This document shows positions 6,534-6,669 of a stretch of DNA of 6,669 nucleotides, piece after piece (position 1 is the first letter of the stretch; every line of letters begins with the position of its first letter). The position numbers and the translations under genes are program-made. This stretch comes from Roseovarius sp. Its GTDB lineage: Bacteria > Pseudomonadota > Alphaproteobacteria > Rhodobacterales > Rhodobacteraceae. The stretch spans positions 1 to 6,669 of the forward strand of contig JAASSQ010000164.1 in assembly GCA_021767845.1 (NCBI GenBank), in the 5' to 3' direction. Below the pieces are notes generated by a model. The model searched no databases. It was not told where the DNA came from and was given only the letters and a program-made list of their open reading frames with translations.

Positions 6534-6565
6534 GTAGGAAACACGCGCATCGGGCCGCCCTTGGC

Positions 6566-6669
6566 ATGAAAATCCTGTTCATTCACCAGAACTTTCCGGG
6601 GCAATACAAGCACCTGGCGCCGCTTCTGGCGGAACGCGGCCACCAATGCGTGGCCCTGACGCTGCGCAC
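6566..6669 (+). CDS. Glycosyltransferase, family-4 type N-terminus (3'-truncated)
   Basis: Thirty-four codons plus two bases are visible before the window ends. The protein begins MKILFIHQNFPGQYKHLAPL, followed by LAERGHQCVALTLR. A short hydrophobic strand, then HQNFPGQ, then a helix ending in ERGH and a second strand (VALT) is the classic start of a GT-B glycosyltransferase. The HQNFPGQ.KHLAP wording resembles the N-terminal domain Pfam calls Glyco_trans_4_3. Such enzymes transfer a sugar from a nucleotide-sugar donor in making surface polysaccharides or other glycoconjugates at the cytoplasmic face of the membrane; donor and acceptor cannot be told from this fragment. The gene diverges from leuS and has a promoter candidate 33 bp upstream. 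There is no good Shine-Dalgarno near the ATG; AGGAA at 6536-6540 is too far away. No alternative in-frame start fits better, so translation may be leaderless-like or weakly initiated. Confidence 0.82.
   Translation, partial: MKILFIHQNFPGQYKHLAPLLAERGHQCVALTLR

Noticed and set aside
4608..6569. 653-codon open frame on the plus strand opposite leuS
   Set aside because: It lies in exact codon register with leuS, so its first positions mirror the G/C-rich third positions of leuS and stop codons are avoided automatically. The product is rich in H, R, G, A and V with no recognisable domain, and the sense strand is an unmistakable LeuRS.

Overview
The window looks like chromosomal DNA from a GC-rich alphaproteobacterium, most likely the family Rhodobacteraceae. 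The reasons are the strong G/C bias at third codon positions, the character of the proteins, and a GC-rich palindromic intergenic element flanked by AATACC/GGTATT and CTTC/GAAG ends, a type I associate with that family. No database search was possible, so this placement is inference.

Layout. Positions 1-1206 (+) hold the C-terminal 401 residues of an MscS-type mechanosensitive channel whose start lies before the window. At 1289-2452 (+) is a complete FAD-dependent flavoprotein of the HI0933-like / TIGR03862 type, 82 bp downstream on the same strand. A 271-bp convergent intergenic region (2453-2723) follows. It carries a 124-bp imperfect palindrome with two nested GC hairpins, an 11-bp direct repeat in four and a half copies, and three GTTAAC sites. 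On the minus strand, leuS (leucyl-tRNA synthetase, 6410 down to 3849) and holA (DNA polymerase III delta subunit, 3749 down to 2724) lie in tandem 97 bp apart. Upstream of leuS, a 155-bp divergent intergenic region carries a sigma-70-like promoter candidate on each strand. The window ends in the first 34 codons of a glycosyltransferase (+).

How the genes relate. leuS (translation) and holA (replication) are housekeeping genes and probably share a transcript from the leuS promoter. The expected outer-membrane gene lptE, which sits between leuS and holA in E. coli and, to my knowledge, in many other proteobacteria, is absent here, and the 97-bp gap is too short to hold it. The channel and flavoprotein may be cotranscribed but have no evident functional link. 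The glycosyltransferase begins a separate rightward unit, probably for surface polysaccharide or glycoconjugate synthesis.

I found no clear undescribed system. The most unusual signals are the structured convergent intergenic region and the missing lptE. Four long antisense reading frames are codon-register shadows of the real genes.
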